A stretch of 5,216 bases of DNA from Candidatus Planktophila sp. (GTDB lineage: Bacteria; Actinomycetota; Actinomycetes; Nanopelagicales; Nanopelagicaceae): contig JAHECV010000025.1 in NCBI GenBank assembly GCA_024641555.1, positions 1 to 5,216 of the forward strand, read 5' to 3'. Position 1 is the first letter of the stretch; every line of letters starts with the position of its first letter. Positions 4,412 through 5,216 of the stretch are shown in pieces. A model generated the notes under the pieces. The model made no database searches, had not been told where the DNA came from, and worked only from the letters and a program-made list of their open reading frames with translations. The translations under genes were made by a program, and so were the position numbers.

Positions 4412-5216
4412 ATGAGCACTATTTTAAATCCGCTCTACAACCTTGTATCCGGAGTAATTGTCTTAATCCATAAAGCTTTATCTCCTATTTTTGGAAAAGA
4501 CAGTGGTGTTACATGGGCGCTATCAATTATGGGCCTAGTTGTTCTAATTCGAATTATTTTAATTCCACTCTTTGTAAAGCAGATTAAAAGCCAACGTGCG
4601 TTAACTGCGCTACAACCACAAATGAAAGCTATTCAGGCGAAGTATAAAGATGATCGCCAGAAGCAATCAGAAGAGATGATGAAGCTTTATAAAGAACATA
4701 AAACAAATCCGCTTGCATCATGTTTCCCAATTTTGGCGCAAGCACCAATTTTCTTTTCACTATTCACAGTGCTCAATGGCATCGCGAAGGATGTCCCACA
4801 TGGATATCTAAAAGGCGAATATTTAGTAAGCGCCGCGCAAGCAAAATTTTTCGGTGCATCTATCTCTGAAACTTTTCTTGGTTCCAGTGATACAACTGTA
4901 AAAATCGTTACCGTCGCACTTATTATTATTATGTCGGCTACAACCTTTACAACTCAACGTCAGTTGATGGTAAAAGGAATGCCAAAAATGGATTCAAGCA
5001 ACAATATGATGTTGCAGCAGCAGAAAATCATGCTTTATTTATTCCCATTAATTTTTGCAATCTCAGGAGTTAACTTTCCGGTTGGAGTTTTGATTTATTG
5101 GTCGACAACCAACTTCTGGACTTGGGGACAACAGTTTTATGTAATTAAACGCAACCCAACTCCAGGTTCTCCAGCTTTTGAAGAGCTCCAACGTAAAAAA
5201 GCGCATAAAGCGAAAG
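4412..5216 (+). CDS. yidC: YidC/Oxa1 membrane protein insertase (3' end beyond window)
   Basis: The first 268 codons encode an Oxa1-superfamily insertase that places proteins in the cytoplasmic membrane, alone or with SecYEG. It is of the Gram-positive type, without the large periplasmic domain of E. coli YidC. Visible segments are a hydrophobic N-terminal helix (about 7-24) and a second membrane helix (about 35-55) holding R47, the expected positive residue of the hydrophilic groove. A charged cytoplasmic helical hairpin follows (about 57-98, KQIKSQRALTALQP...MMKLYKEH). Further membrane segments lie near 100-124, 162-180 and 205-232, the last including FPVGVLIYWSTTNFW. A basic tail begins near 246. 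There is no lipobox cysteine at the N-terminus. The start is ATG at 4412, directly after the yidD stop, with AGGAG (4399-4403) eight nt upstream. The frame is open to the window edge. Confidence 0.97.
   Translation, partial: MSTILNPLYNLVSGVIVLIHKALSPIFGKDSGVTWALSIMGLVVLIRIILIPLFVKQIKSQRALTALQPQMKAIQAKYKDDRQKQSEEMMKLYKEHKTNPLASCFPILAQAPIFFSLFTVLNGIAKDVPHGYLKGEYLVSAAQAKFFGASISETFLGSSDTTVKIVTVALIIIMSATTFTTQRQLMVKGMPKMDSSNNMMLQQQKIMLYLFPLIFAISGVNFPVGVLIYWSTTNFWTWGQQFYVIKRNPTPGSPAFEELQRKKAHKAK

Overview
This window is the chromosomal replication-origin neighbourhood of an actinobacterium. Reading outward from the dnaA/rpmH divergence, the minus strand carries dnaA, dnaN and the first 120 codons of recF. 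The plus strand carries rpmH, rnpA, yidD and the first 268 codons of yidC. This is the classic bacterial oriC gene order. The actinobacterial assignment rests on three proteins: the DnaA C-terminus ([14 protein letters not shown] and the surrounding domain IV residues), the L34 sequence, and the RnpA 'RH...ARKLRH' form of the RNR motif. These resemble Streptomyces/Mycobacterium-type proteins as I remember them; no search was run. Base composition is low for the phylum: about 46% G+C in dnaN and about 39% in the counted part of yidC, both counted by hand. Spacers are very short (10 nt dnaN-recF; 0 nt rnpA-yidD and yidD-yidC). Together this suggests a small-genome aquatic lineage such as the Nanopelagicales (acI), but that is inference.

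Layout: recF (partial) 1-360; dnaN 371-1501 with a GTG start; a 384-bp dnaA-dnaN spacer (1502-1885) that is the likely oriC; dnaA 1886-3298; a 328-bp divergent spacer (3299-3626) with a second cluster of DnaA boxes and the rpmH leader; rpmH 3627-3764; rnpA 3791-4162; yidD 4163-4411; yidC from 4412 past the right edge.

The dnaA-dnaN spacer has the parts of an initiator-driven unwinding site. Two perfect TTATCCACA boxes lie on the minus strand. The one nearer dnaN is followed by a GC-containing stretch, a run of four DnaA-trio triplets (5'-TAG TAG TAG TAA on the plus strand) and then TATATATA. On the dnaA side a tandem set of four strong-to-weak boxes sits at near-helical spacing on the plus strand. 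DnaA made by the adjacent gene would bind here, open the duplex and load helicase. The beta clamp (DnaN) then tethers the polymerase, and RecF serves gap repair and recombination mediator loading.

The rightward genes form a ribosome/RNA-processing/membrane-insertion set: L34, the RNase P protein, YidD and the YidC insertase. The last three are so tightly packed that they are probably co-transcribed and translationally coupled.

I see no mobile element, CRISPR array, tRNA or rRNA, and no sign of a new defence or metabolic system. The items most worth a second look are non-coding: the DnaA-trio unwinding element, the phased box array, a two-tier inverted repeat in the rpmH leader, and an apparent local GC skew opposite to the usual leading-strand pattern.
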